Of a stretch of DNA of 64,000 nucleotides, positions 1-10,138 are shown piece after piece. The translations under genes and the position numbers were made by a program. The notes under the pieces were generated by a model. It did no database searches and was not told the DNA's origin. It was given only the letters and a program-made list of their open reading frames with translations. How positions within the stretch are numbered: position 1 is the stretch's first letter; the number at the start of each line of letters is the position of its first letter. This DNA comes from Protonemura montana (taxonomy: Eukaryota > Arthropoda > Insecta > Plecoptera > Nemouridae), in the NCBI GenBank assembly GCA_947568835.1, contig OX387610.1:8395501-8459500 (forward strand). Reading direction: 5' to 3'.

Positions 1-1
1 C

Positions 2-143
2 GACCGAGTGTTTGCCGTTGGTGGCTGCGACGCTTGGAATTGTCTGAGCTCGGTGGAAGTCTACGACCCGGTCGCCGACGACTGGGCCTTTGCCCAGCCG
101 CTCATCACAGCACGCAGGGGCTGCGGACTGGCCGTCTTCAAAG
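2..143 (+). CDS. IVNS1ABP: kelch gene, exon a (5' end outside window)
   Basis: Reading from base 2 gives an open kelch blade (FAVGGCDAWNCLSSVEVYDP...ARRGCGLAVFK). The exon ends in phase 1 at a GT donor (gtaaaac, 144). The window begins inside this exon. Confidence 0.85.
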
Positions 144-3117
144 GTAAAACTCTTTTGATATAAGTGCTGTGCAATTCCAGAAGTAGGATACTTAGCTATG
201 TCAGATTTAGAGCAGATTACCTAGTATAAGTGGTTCAAAATTTGTATTTTTTATTTGTCCTTTTATCTCTCATCATCTTTTAAACTGGTGTAGAGAATTT
301 GCTCTCATTTGCTGGTCTGCTCAAACATGAACTAATCTAACTCAAACTAAAATTGAGTAACATTGATGTTTTTGTACTATATAAAAAAAATACGTTAAGT
401 ACTGACCATCCTGTTAGCAAAGTATAAGAATACATTGGCTCAAGTAATTAAATGCCCTTAATAATGCCGGTGGTTTCCTTGGTTCCACCAAGGACAAAGA
501 GCCTTTTTGCAACCAAGGTGATATCCAAGGCGATGTGCCAACACTAGGTTTCTCCTCCTTCCTTCTAGGCTAGGTTCATTGTCATTCTCTTCATCATCAT
601 CATCTTCCACTTATTCACTGATGCCATTAGACAAGTGCCGCAAGGCCCGTTGTCAAAACAGTGCGTTGTTAAACCCTATCATTCACATTGAACAAACTTT
701 GGAAATTATAGGCCAAAATTACCTACACATTTTTTTGATCAGACAACCAAATGATCATATAACCAAAAATATATTTAAAATATGCAACCTATGTATGTCA
801 CGATAGTGATCGGTTTTAGTTAGTTGTTTCAAGAGCAAGTTTATAGTTACCTACTTCAAGACGATACTGGTCAAGATCATCAACTCTATACGCAAACGTC
901 TCGTTATGGAAATAATAACATGATGTTTTAAATACCATTCTTGAGAAGGTATTTTTCGTTAATGTTGGCCATTTTCGGTTAGAAATAGGTCAGGCATACA
1001 ATTCAGAATACATGCAATAGTTAGAAAATAATGGCCATATATGATTATTAATGAGAGGAATTAGATAGTGATGTCCTTCTTTGTTTTATTTATGTAGTAA
1101 GAGAAAAACTAGTAATTACAATAGATGGATGATAATAACTCTAGATACACAATTGATGTACACCAACAACCCCATTTCTATAAACTAATGGAAATATTTT
1201 TGTCAACAGGCAAGCTGTACGCAATCGGTGGCTCAGACGGCTCCCACTCGCTTAGCTGCACGGAAGTCTACGACCCTGACACGCAAACGTGGGGTCCCGG
1301 ACCGAGCATGACCACATCAAGAGCTAACGTAGGCGTTGCCGTCATTGGATCGCGCCTATATGCAGTCGGAGGATTTTCCGGTGAGCACCTCTAGTTCGTT
1401 TCGCTGCGATATGGCTTTATTGGATTACGAAGGCTGATTGTTAGGTTAGGAAAGTTAGCAACTTTGCTATTAGGTAACTATTGCTATTAGGTAGGAGATA
1501 GATGTGCCCTATTACATCTTTCATTAAATCGAAGTAGAAGGAAATTTATTTGACTCTATCACTGAGATAGAGAACTCTGTGCTTAATGAAACTGGCCAAA
1601 AAAGAGAGCTAAAAGCCTGGATTGTTGTGAAGGGTAAGAGCTCAAAGAAGGGGATCTTAATTGGATTTATGTTGTAATAGCTTGATGTTCAGGTATCTTT
1701 CCATTTTTAGCAAAGAAGAAGTATAACGTTTATTTTCCTATTTAGACTTATCCCAGTTTCCTACTGATTCTTTGCAGTATTCCTAAAACTAGAAATAATG
1801 CCAGGGATTCACCTGCACTAAAAACGTAGGAAAATGCAGTTCCCTGGTGGAAAACACATGTGCTTTAAATTGCAAATGCTTGCTATGCACGGGGTATTTT
1901 TTTATTAGGAATACTACTACCCTCTCAAAAATTGATGCCCAAACGGGGACTTGAACCCGGATTTGAGCATCAATTTTTGAGAGTGTAAAAGTGTTTTTAA
2001 TAATAAAACACTGTCCCATCAACGTTTCCTTTCTTGAACTAGAAAAGTCTCTTCCTCGTATTTAGTTTTTGTGATTAGTCTTAGCACCAGCTCCAAATAA
2101 CAAGCACTAAACACGTCACGGATTATTTAGAACTAAAAAGGTCTAAACGAGCATGTTACCTTTACAGGCAAAACGTTCCTGAACAGCATTGAATACCTCG
2201 ACGAGCGTACAGATGAGTGGACTACGTTCGTGCCCAAGGTTAAGTCCATGGGTGACAGCTCACTGGCAAGCCTCAGCAGCCAGTCGGAGGAGGAGGACGA
2301 CGTTAACAGCTACGGCAAGGGACAGTTCAGCCTGGCAAACGTAAAGCAGCTGGAAGACGCACTCCACAGCTACCAGGTGATGCTCATTTTTAGACCAGAG
2401 AAATACGAGACTAAAAGGGCTTGCGTTCTTCGTGGCTCAAGCCGGTCTTGTCGCTCTGATTTCTCAATTTCCCTCAACCATTCCAGGCAAATTTGAGAAT
2501 ACTTCTTCCTCGGGGAAGATCAGAGAGTCTCCTCGTCCCCAACAATTAAGATTGTTTTGGGAAACAATCACTAAAACCCACCCAAAAACACCCACTAAAA
2601 CACCCACTAAAATTAAATAATTACTACTAAAATATCATCATATGTATATTTGTTTTTAATGTAGCATTATTCAAGACAAATATAGCGTAAACCACTCTCA
2701 TAAGCCAGTAATCTGCGAGAAATGACAAAATAAAATTTCTCAACACTCGAAACTCCACCAAGTAGCATCCGCTAATACTGTCGATAAAGTAGACATTTGG
2801 GGACTATTTTTCGCGACGACAGTTTATATTAGCGTTACGTTAGTACGCTAGCACTAACCTAGCAACTTGTACAGGCGAGTTGCGAGAACATCAACGACGC
2901 CAAGCTCAACTGGCACAACGCCGAGGTGAGCGTGAACGGCGACGGCCGCGTCGACTTCAAGGGCGAGATCATGAAGGAACCGAAGGTGAACGGGACGCAT
3001 CACGAGGGCAAGGCCAACGGGCACGGAGTGGAGTCGATGCTTGGCGACTGCGAAGACGATAGGACCAACGGGCTCATGGAGCCGCTCGACGAACGGTTGT
3101 CCATGTCCGTTAGTTAA
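2..3117 (+). CDS. IVNS1ABP: IVNS1ABP-like kelch-repeat protein, C-terminal part (4 exons)
   Basis: Exons 2-143, 1210-1380, 2168-2376 and 2875-3117 join in one frame (junction phases 1, 1, 0) through GT/AG introns and end at TAA 3115-3117. The product carries the last three kelch blades: a partial one with AVGG and SVEVYDP, then KLYAIGGSDGSHSLSC..EVYDP..W, then RLYAVGGF.....LNSIEYLDE..W. The runs WNCL, ARRG, GSHS/SC and FLNS match my recollection of the IVNS1ABP (ND1) kelch domain closely. That family normally has BTB-BACK domains at its N terminus, outside this window, binds actin and acts as a CUL3-type adaptor or splicing-linked factor. After the propeller about 127 residues follow, with an acidic SQSEEEDD segment and a Lys/Glu/Gly-rich tail that I do not recognise. 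Other kelch-like adaptors are possible, but blade spacing favours IVNS1ABP. Confidence 0.82.
470..695 (+). mobile_element. 5S-derived SINE, 3' fragment (copy S1)
   Basis: Lies in a kelch-gene intron. It matches the 3' body of the family defined at 49774-50205: the ccttctaggctaggtt block, the 'cacttattcac.gatgccatt' block and the end block gttgtcaaaacagtgcgttg. The 5S-like head is missing. Confidence 0.65.
1210..1380 (+). CDS. IVNS1ABP: kelch gene, exon b
   Basis: The acceptor tcaacag ends at 1209 and the donor gtgagc starts at 1381. It is phase 1 on both sides and codes one whole kelch blade plus the opening strand of the next. A 'one exon per blade, broken after Gly' layout is common in kelch genes. 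Confidence 0.88.
1865..1970 (-). mobile_element. tRNA-derived SINE, family T (copy T1)
   Basis: On the - strand a B-box-like GGGTTCAAGTCC is followed by a conserved body (gggcatcaatttttgagag), then aataaaaaaataccccg and a gcaagcatttgcaatt tail. The same order occurs at 47950-48062. It lies in a kelch-gene intron. The flanking sequence repeats the 'gcatcaatttttgagag' block in the opposite direction, suggesting two facing fragments. Confidence 0.65.
2168..2376 (+). CDS. IVNS1ABP: kelch gene, exon c
   Basis: The acceptor tttacag ends at 2167 and the donor gtgatg starts at 2377. It enters in phase 1 and leaves in phase 0. It completes the last visible blade (..EWTTFVP) and then codes a Ser-rich then acidic linker (SQSEEEDD) and a short helix-like stretch. 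Confidence 0.85.
2875..3117 (+). CDS. IVNS1ABP: kelch gene, last exon with stop
   Basis: The acceptor ttgtacag ends at 2874. It codes 80 residues, hydrophilic and rich in Gly/Asn/Glu/Lys, ending at TAA. GC content is far above the flanking introns, as in the other exons, which supports it being coding. No domain recognised. Confidence 0.8.
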   Translation, partial: ASCENINDAKLNWHNAEVSVNGDGRVDFKGEIMKEPKVNGTHHEGKANGHGVESMLGDCEDDRTNGLMEPLDERLSMSVS

Positions 3118-4290
3118 AGCGGCGGTCCCGAGAGAGAAGGAGAGAGAGAGCGTCAGTAAACACGTGACCAATATCAAAGCGAATTAGTTCTAAGATGGGG
3201 GCTGTCGTCCTGGAATCTCGTTGTAAAGACTTAATTTCTCTTGAGAACTTTTGTAGTAAGTAATCGTGGGGTCAGTTTTATTTCGAATTGAATTTCAAAT
3301 TTCCGGGTTTCAACTTCTCTTTTTTTTTATACATGTGTGAAAATTCTGTGAGACCATATTTTTATTGGAATCAATTATTAATTTTCAAATTTCTGTAGTT
3401 GTGTATCTCTTCAGTGGTGTTTCAAGCAAAATGGCAGCACTTTTCGTGTCTGGCTTGAGAATGGCCAAAAATGTCTTTCTTCTCTTCATTCCAAAAAAAA
3501 TCCACTGCCCGCTTTAATTGGGCTATGCCGTGAATTGGCTAAAATGCCGTCGGAAATGACGTTTTGTTTTGAGCCACAAAGCCCACTTGCATGTCGATGA
3601 GAGTTATTTTAAAAGGACCCAGACTATTTTCAATTCAGTCTATCGGCAAATTTTTCGCATCGATTTCCTGTCATGAAACGTTGTCCTATTATCATGTGAC
3701 TGGTTGCCAAAACTTTAAGGACCAAAATAATAAAAAAAATGTGTACTTCTTTTTTCCCGGCAAGCGAAAGAAAAATTTACAACTGGTTTTTCTGCATCCC
3801 CGTCCAATCTGTTCAGGAACGCTGGCGCATTGTTAACCGTATTTTAGGTATTATCATTTACACCACAAATCAACTTATTTTATTTATATTTTTAAAAATG
3901 GAAAGAAATTTGCATAACTGTAATATGAAATACTATACACACACTATGTTGGTGTTTAAGAGGAATGACATTTGCATGCAGGTTGTGTTTATGACTGGGC
4001 AATGCACAGAGATTGATTAAATGCTTAAATACTTTTGGCTTTTCTTCATTTATTATTCATGACAACAACGCAATAAGCTATTTCCAGCAAGTTTCTTAAT
4101 TCCTTTCTTTTCTTAATTAATCTAAATTATGAAAAATGAACCAAACGTCCAACAAATTTAGTATCAACCAGCGCCAACTTGGGTGTTAACATCAACCAGC
4201 GCCATCTGTTGGCAGAATCTAGTACTATGTTCTGGGCTTTTAAAAATTTTGATTTTTGTTCCATTGTTTTCACAATTGATCATTTGATAC
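3118..4290. other. 3' flank/3'UTR of kelch gene, no other feature seen
   Basis: AT-rich sequence with a short GA-rich patch just after the stop (about 3135-3152) and no coding pattern. The 3'UTR of the kelch gene should lie in the first part. Confidence 0.5.
3729..3734 (+). promoter_or_regulatory. candidate polyadenylation signal (kelch gene)
   Basis: An AATAAA hexamer about 610 bases past the kelch stop codon. It lies in an A-rich run, so it could be chance. Confidence 0.3.
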
Positions 4291-4299
4291 CTCACAGAC

Positions 4300-4612
4300 T
4301 TTCGGTAGTTCCTGACTGCCAACAGGTAGCGCAGTTAACATTAACACTCAGTAACGTTCCTATACACTTGATGCTAGACTTAGGAGCTGCACATGGGGTA
4401 TTGGTGGGGAATGGAGTCGTGGGAGTGGCCTGCAAAATTTTGCTTCTGTCTTATCCAAACGCCCCAAAAAAAACATGGCAAAAGTGTGAAGCAGCGTCAT
4501 GGCACAAACATGATTCGAACCTAGATTTCATAAATCTAATAGCCTGGTGATCGATGAATTTGATGCCTTTAACCGCACGACAACGCGGAAATACCCACAC
4601 TCCTGCATTTTT
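4300..4612 (-). mobile_element. dispersed tRNA-headed SINE related to the 1.76-kb array unit
   Basis: Read on the - strand it has a tRNA-like head with a B box GGTTCGAATC (near 4511-4520), a short T-run, then a body. The same order of blocks occurs in every array unit (about 8740-8990 in the first). It is diverged. The large hairpin of the array units is absent here; only the short palindrome gcaaaattttgc is present at the equivalent spot (about 4432-4443). It probably represents the single-copy ancestor or relative of one array module. Confidence 0.7.
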
Positions 4613-4749
4613 GTCATATATAAGTTTACAGGTATTTGCAACGTGGATGAAAGTTATTGACTGTAGGAATTGAAATCCACCAGTTGTGAATGGACTCGAG
4701 CAGGGGCTGTGGGGCGGCTGCCCCCCCGTAGCTTTTTTAACGGAATAAA

Positions 4750-5075
4750 TTAATCATGTTAAAGCGAAAGAAAAAGTTTAATTGTTATTATTATTATAAT
4801 TACAAGTGTTATTACTTTTATTATTTCGCTACGTGTTTTGTGTGTTTTAAAATGGGTGCTACTTTCCAAATGCGAAAAAACGCATTACTTGCGTTGCGCC
4901 GAAAGTACGAGCTGCCGAATGCAACGAGTTTAGAGCCTGAACGCTGCCGCTTGCTCTCTTTGGGGCAGCGAGCGCTGCCGTCCTCCCTGCTCAGCCATGA
5001 GCGTGGTAAAGGCCTTGAACGTGTGTCGCCCGTCGTCGCTCGCAAGCGCAGCAAGAACAATACAATAAAATAATA
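4750..5075. other. unexplained GC-rich patch beside AT-rich DNA
   Basis: Positions about 4855-5060 are clearly GC-richer than the surroundings and are open on both strands (+: a 105-residue frame from 4756; -: frames of 96 and 66 residues). The + frame has a basic, Leu/Arg-rich C-terminal half and runs into AATAAAATAATAATAAA. I recognise no domain; it could be an old retrocopy or an unannotated exon. Confidence 0.3.
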
Positions 5076-5354
5076 ATAAATTAACACAATAAAAGACAAT
5101 AAAAAAATCATACCTTCTGATCATATGCAAGAGATGCTTGAAAAAAAAATTTTAAAACACTTCTCGAGTTATTAAGAGTTGACATTTAAGGGTGGATTTT
5201 TTCCACCCCTAAACTTGATAAGTAAGCAATTTAATTATTTTTTCCTTGTTAATTAGTAGCAGCTGCGCGGGCGGTTGCCACAGCATTGACTGTTGTCACT
5301 TCAGTTATTCTGTCGTAAACTATTTCCAGCTATTTTCTCCAGGACAGCAGTTCT

Positions 5355-5926
5355 TCAACGGTATGCAACGGCCTCAATTTCCTTTGCTGACAGCGCTATG
5401 TTCAAATTGTTGGCAATCGCGGACACTATTTGCTCAATAATCGCCCCTTGTACTGATTTCACGTTGCAGATTCCGATATTGCGTTTACGTCCGTATTGTT
5501 CAAGAGCATTGGCCTGCCTATTCAAAAGATACACTTGATAGCCTAGACCACTGATCAACTTGTCCTTGTTTTCACTGTCTTTCGTGAGTGTATCGATCTT
5601 CTGCCTGATGTCCACTATCTCCCTTCCTACTTCTTCCTTAAAAGTACTGAGGTTGTTTGACACTGCCTTAAAGTCTTCTAGCAGGTCTTTTTTCAGCTCC
5701 TTGATTGCGTTTATGAATTGACTTGTGTCAGAAGTATCAAATCCGGTGAATTTACTTTTTTCTCTACAAGCTACACACCGCCGCGTTTTCTTAGCCTCCT
5801 GTGACGTCCCACCCGGGTGTTTTTTTGAAGCCCTGCATATTTAAAGTGCATCGAGTTATTGCATCCACTGCAATAGACAGAATCGCCGTTGCGCGGCAGT
5901 GAATCACAGCACTTGAAACACGACAT
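5355..5926 (-). pseudogene. non-LTR retrotransposon ORF1 remnant (PHD-type finger plus coiled coil)
   Basis: From ATG 5926 (- strand) a Cys-rich start (CFKCC...YCSGC....MHF) resembles the PHD-type zinc finger at the N terminus of ORF1 in many CR1/jockey-like elements; the expected Cys after the His is Tyr. A frameshift is needed near the seven-T run at 5820-5826; beyond it the frame continues with a CVAC pair, then a charged coiled-coil stretch (FKEEVGREIVDIRQKIDTL) and the ORF1-like motif ANALEQYGRKRNIGICNV, then ..EIEAVAYR and a stop. This is a decayed, non-functional fragment. ORF1 proteins of this type are nucleic-acid chaperones; the assignment rests on motif pattern only. Confidence 0.65.
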
Positions 5927-6000
5927 GGATAGAAGGCTAAAAAATATTCGGTATAAAGCAGGTACAAACGCGTCTACTCCATTCAGTGGCTGAATAATGA

Positions 6001-6052
6001 CTATAATAATAATAATAATTTTTATTATTATCATTATTATTATTATTATTAA
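6001..6052. repeat. AAT/ATT microsatellite, inverted
   Basis: A run of (aat)n is followed within a few bases by (att)n, so the two halves can pair. It lies just upstream of the ORF1 remnant. Confidence 0.85.
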
Positions 6053-6394
6053 AACAACGAATAATTCTTGATAGCTGTTGTAATAAGTATAGGAATGATT
6101 ATCAAGTTCAATCACTTGCAGAACGAATTATTTTGGCATAAAAATAAATCACAAAAACCGGAGCCTAACGTGCGAGTGGACAAATTATTCACAAAATATT
6201 CTCTAAGTAATGTGTAATACTTCTCTGCGACTTCCAGTACAGTACAAGAAATCTCACAGGTTTTCGGTTAGGGTGAAAAGTTATATGCTCTGTTGTTGGG
6301 GCTATTTGTTGGCCACCTCGGCGCTGCCGGTAGCATACACGCAAGGGATGGAAGCAGCGCGCTCGCAGTAGCGGCAAAGCGGTGAACTTGAGGA

Positions 6395-6735
6395 ATGTTA
6401 TAAGAGTTGAAGGATTTTAACTTAATAAGACTTTTCGAAAAATAGCTGTATAAGAGTTTGAGAATATAGCAGCTACAATAAACTTATAAAATGTAAACTT
6501 GTATAACAGATGCTTGTATAAAAGATAAAATGCGTCTAATTGAAATGTAAAGAGATGCGATATACCTATGCGAAGTGTATAAGACTTGGCTGCATAACAG
6601 TTGCAAGAGGGATTTCAAAAATAAAACTAGTGACCAAAATACAACAGTTGCTCGTATAACAGTTCAAAAGCCTTTCATCATTTTTGGGTCTGTATATAAG
6701 TATAAGAGATGAAATGTATAATAGCTGCAGTATCC
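6395..6735 (+). repeat. cluster of degenerate TGTATAA.AG motifs
   Basis: About nine scattered variants of tgtataagag/tgtataacag occur within 340 bp (for example near 6400, 6449, 6500, 6515, 6578, 6592, 6653, 6700, 6716) with irregular spacing. No coding pattern is seen. Origin unknown; it ends shortly before the array begins. Confidence 0.5.
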
Positions 6736-6801
6736 CCTTGGTTACCTCCTTCGGGCGATAATAATAACGTTAGCAGTAAAGAACTACACTAAGAACAAGA
6801 A

Positions 6802-8524
6802 GAGCGTAGCTCTGTGGTAAGCGCCGTACTTCGCATTGCAGACGAACAGCGTTCGATTCCAGGCCTAGCTGCTTTTTGGTTTCTTACCATCGAACGAGAT
6901 AGCACTTGACCAAATATGAAAAATTATTACAAGTCAATTGTGTTGTACCAATTTCTGCCAACAAGTGGCTCTGATGCTAGTTTTGTACTTAACTCTAATT
7001 CCCATTCCCATATACTTGATGCTAGACGTAGGAGCTGCACACGGGGTATAGGTGGGGTTCGGGGTCGTGGGAACGGCCCGCAAAACTGGCGGGCGCGACT
7101 GGCGCGAAGCGCCAGGAGCGCCCGGCAGTTTTGCTACTGTCTTTAACATACGCCCAAAAAAAAAAAAAAAAAGATGCTAGTGTGCTGAGGAACAAACGTG
7201 ATTCGAACCGGGTATATCGACAAACCTTGTTCTTGTGATTGATGAATTCGATGCCTTAGTCCACACGACCAAGCGTTCACATGCGGTCAACGTCGTATTT
7301 TTTTGTATATCTAAGTCTCCAAATTCCAGTTATCAGTGGCAAATGTTCGTTGTCGTATCCCAGCAGTAAAATTGTTCCTCCGTCGAGTGGATTCGATCCA
7401 TGTAGCGGATAATATTGATGCAACCAAAGCAGCCACAACACCATTGTGCCACGCAGACGGCCATACATTATGATGAAATATGAACCTATTTGAATTTCAT
7501 GTTTGAAAACCAGGTACACTGAATAGGTACAAGACATCGGCTGCACTTTCTGTTCAATTCGGCTAAGAACCGCATTCCCGTTCCGGGCAGCTATCGTTCA
7601 AAAATTTGTCTTATATCGTGGACGTTTATAAGTCGTCCTTGCAAGCAAGAGCTAGACCCGGCCGCCACAAATAGCAGTTGCAGAAGCATTCGGCAACTCA
7701 CAAATATGGGCTTTCACCATTCGACACGATCGATATTTAATAGGCAAGCATAAGAACTCGACTGGAAAAACGCCAGTAGCAGCCCATTGCTATTTGGCAT
7801 GACTCCTATTTACTCATATTTGTATAGTTTCACCGAACACGCATTCGTGTTAAGACATAATGTGACACCCAGCGCTGTCTGTTGGATATTTAATGTACTA
7901 CGATATTTTCCAAATATTATTTTTTCGTTTACTCATGTAGTAAATATCCAAAATACAATATTTCATGCAGCTAACATAATATCCAACAGATTGCGCTGGG
8001 GGTCATGGTGCGACTTAACACGTCCGCATGTTCATTGAAACATGTACCAATATCCGAACCTGGAGGCCCTATAATCGGGCAATAGAGTTCGACTGGCGTT
8101 CCTCCGGTCGGGCTGTTATCCAAGCATTATCACGCTAGATCTTGCTAAATGGTGAAGGACACAACTCATTTTGTGGCTGAGTGCCGCCACGCCGGATGGG
8201 CAAGGGCAAATTCTTCTATCTCGGCGCTAATGCGGGTTTTATCTTATCGCATAATACGTCTAGATACTTGACCATACTACTTATTACGAAAAAAAAAACA
8301 GTATAGGGTGGGGATCGAACGCGGGTCTTGCCGTACTGCGTTCGAACACGTTAACCGCTCGACCACGAGAGCAGGTGAATGGTTGGTATTCTTTGTTGTA
8401 AGTATAAATTGCTAAACTATGAAGAAGAGAATCATTTTAGAAATTACGGGCCATATTGGTAACTTTAGGCCAGAATAATTTCGTTAGCAGTTAAGTTGGT
8501 TTATTTCCCGCTTCAATAACCTGT
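6802..8524. repeat. array unit 0 (diverged 5' edge copy)
   Basis: Same block order as the inner units but with many single-base differences, a longer A-run (about 7148-7170), and without the roughly 40-bp AT-rich insert that inner units have near 9685-9725. Its + strand tRNA-like module is the best preserved of all (TAGCTCTGTGG then GTTCGATTCC). Greater divergence at an edge is typical of satellites evolving by unequal exchange. Confidence 0.9.
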
Positions 8525-8529
8525 GGTTC

Positions 8530-8590
8530 GTAGCTCTCAGGTAATCGCCGTGCTTCGTATCGCAGAGGTACAGCGTTCGATTCCAAGCTC
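8530..8590 (+). repeat. tRNA-like module M1 of array unit (example in unit 1)
   Basis: TAGCTCTCAGG (A-box-like) at 8531, then GTTCGATTCC (B box) at 8575-8584, at a tRNA-like spacing. Repeats once per unit. Acceptor-stem pairing is not evident, so it is a tRNA-derived SINE head rather than a tRNA gene. Confidence 0.7.
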
Positions 8591-8803
8591 AGCTGCTTTT
8601 TGGTTTCTTACCATCGAACGAGATAGCACTTGACCAAATATGAAAAATTATTACAAGTCCATTGTGTTGTACCAATTTCTGCCAACAGGTGGCTCTGATG
8701 CTAGTTTTGTACTTAACTCTAATTCCCATTCCCATATACTTGATGCTAGACGTAGGAGCTGCACACGGGGTATAGGTGGGGTTTGGGGTCGTGGGAACGG
8801 CCC

Positions 8804-8858
8804 GCAAAACTGGCGGGCGCGACTGGCGCGAAGCGCCAGGAGCGCCCGGCAGTTTTGC
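8804..8858. repeat. 55-nt hairpin capped by GCGAAGC (example in unit 1)
   Basis: Arms 8804-8829 and 8833-8858 pair at 23 of 26 positions around a GAA loop. The only mismatches are one G/G and one tandem GA/GA pair. The loop with its closing pairs reads GCGAAGC, known as an exceptionally stable DNA minihairpin. It recurs in units 0-11 (first at 7080-7134, then once every 1763/1764 bp from 8804). Confidence 0.93.
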
Positions 8859-8919
8859 TACTGTCTTTAACATACGCCCAAAAACAAAAAAAAAAGATGC
8901 TAGTGTGCTGAGGAACAAA

Positions 8920-9003
8920 CGTGATTCGAACCGGGTATATCGACAAACCTTGTTCTTGTGATCGATGAATTCGATGCCTTAGTCCACACGACCAAGCGTT
9001 CAC
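8920..9003 (-). repeat. tRNA-like module M2 of array unit (example in unit 1)
   Basis: On the - strand: TGGTCGTGTGG (A-box-like, one mismatch) then GGTTCGAATC (B box, 8923-8932). It is homologous to the head of the dispersed element at 4300-4612. Confidence 0.72.
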
Positions 9004-9107
9004 ATGCGGTTAACGTCGTATTTTTTATATATCTAAGTCTCCAAATTCCAGTTATCACTGGCAAATGTTCGTTGTCGTATCCCAGCAGTAAAATTGTTCC
9101 TCCGTCG

Positions 9108-9186
9108 AGTGGATTCGATCCATGTACCGGATAATTTTGATGCAACCAAAGCAGCCACAACACCATTGTGCCACGCAGACGGCCAT
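9108..9186 (-). repeat. tRNA-like module M3 of array unit (example in unit 1)
   Basis: On the - strand: TGGCACAATGG (perfect fit to the A-box consensus TRGYNNARNNG, 9163-9173) and GGATCGAATCC (B box, 9111-9121). Confidence 0.72.
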
Positions 9187-9548
9187 ACATTATGATGAAA
9201 TATGAACCTATTTGAATTTCATGTTTGAAAACCGGGTACACTGAATAGGTACAAGACATCGGCTGCACTTTCTGTTTAATTCGGCTAAGAACCGCATTCC
9301 CGATCCGGTCATCTATCGTTCAAAAATTTGTCTTATATTGTGGACGTTTATAAGTCATCCTTGCAAGCAAGAGCTAGACCCGGCCGCCACAAATAGCAGT
9401 TGCAGAAGCATTCGGCAACTCACAAATATGGGCTTTCACCATTCGACACGATCGATATTTAATAGGCTAGCATAACAACCCGACAGGCAAAACGCCAGGA
9501 GCAGCCCATTGCTCCTTGGCATGACTCCTACTTACTCATATTTGTATA

Positions 9549-9803
9549 GTTTCACCGAACACGCATTCGTGTTAAGACGTAATGTGACCCCCAGCGCTGT
9601 CTGTTGGATATTTAATGTACTACGATATTTTCCAAATATTATTTTTTCGTTTACTCATGTAGTAAATATCCAAAATACAATATTCAAATCCAATATAATA
9701 TTTTATTTTTTATATTCATAACTTTCATGCATCTAACATAATATCCAACAGATTGCGCTGGGGGTCATGGTGCGACTTAACACGTACGCATGTTCATTGA
9801 AAC
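9549..9803. mobile_element. foldback/MITE-like element inside array unit (example in unit 1)
   Basis: Left arm 9549-9612 and right arm 9740-9803 are inverted repeats of about 64 bp, roughly 80% identical by eye, sharing gtgttaag, gacccccagcgc and ctgttggatatt. The AT-rich middle codes for nothing. One copy per unit; the copy in unit 12 (about 28165-28425) has better matched arms. Target-site duplications were not identified. Confidence 0.75.
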
Positions 9804-10069
9804 ATGTACCAATATCCGAACCTGGAGGCCCTATAATCGGGCAATAGAGTTCGACTGGCGTTCCTCCGGTCGGGCTGTTATCCAAGCATTATCACGCTAG
9901 ATCTTGCTAAATGGTGAAGGACACAACTCATTTTGTGGCTGAGTGCCGCCACGCCGGATGGGCAAGGGCAAGTTCTTCTATCTCGGCGCTAATGCGGGTT
10001 TTATCTTATCGCATAATACGTCTAGATACTTGACCATACTACTTATTACGAAAAAAAAAAAACAGTATA

Positions 10070-10138
10070 GGGTGGGGATCGAACGCGGGTCTTGCCGTAC
10101 TGCGTTCGAACACGTTAACCGCTCGACCACGAGAGCAG
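10070..10138 (-). repeat. tRNA-like module M4 of array unit (example in unit 1)
   Basis: On the - strand: gctctcgTGGTCGAGCGG (perfect A box of the Leu/Ser tRNA kind) and GCGTTCGATCC (B box), followed by a T-run (12 T's) that could stop Pol III. It is the most tRNA-like module of the unit. Confidence 0.75.

Noticed and set aside
4821-5130. - strand hydrophobic frames (Tyr/Leu/Ile-rich) as membrane peptides
   Set aside because: Hydrophobicity comes from reading A/T-rich microsatellite-like sequence on the complementary strand.
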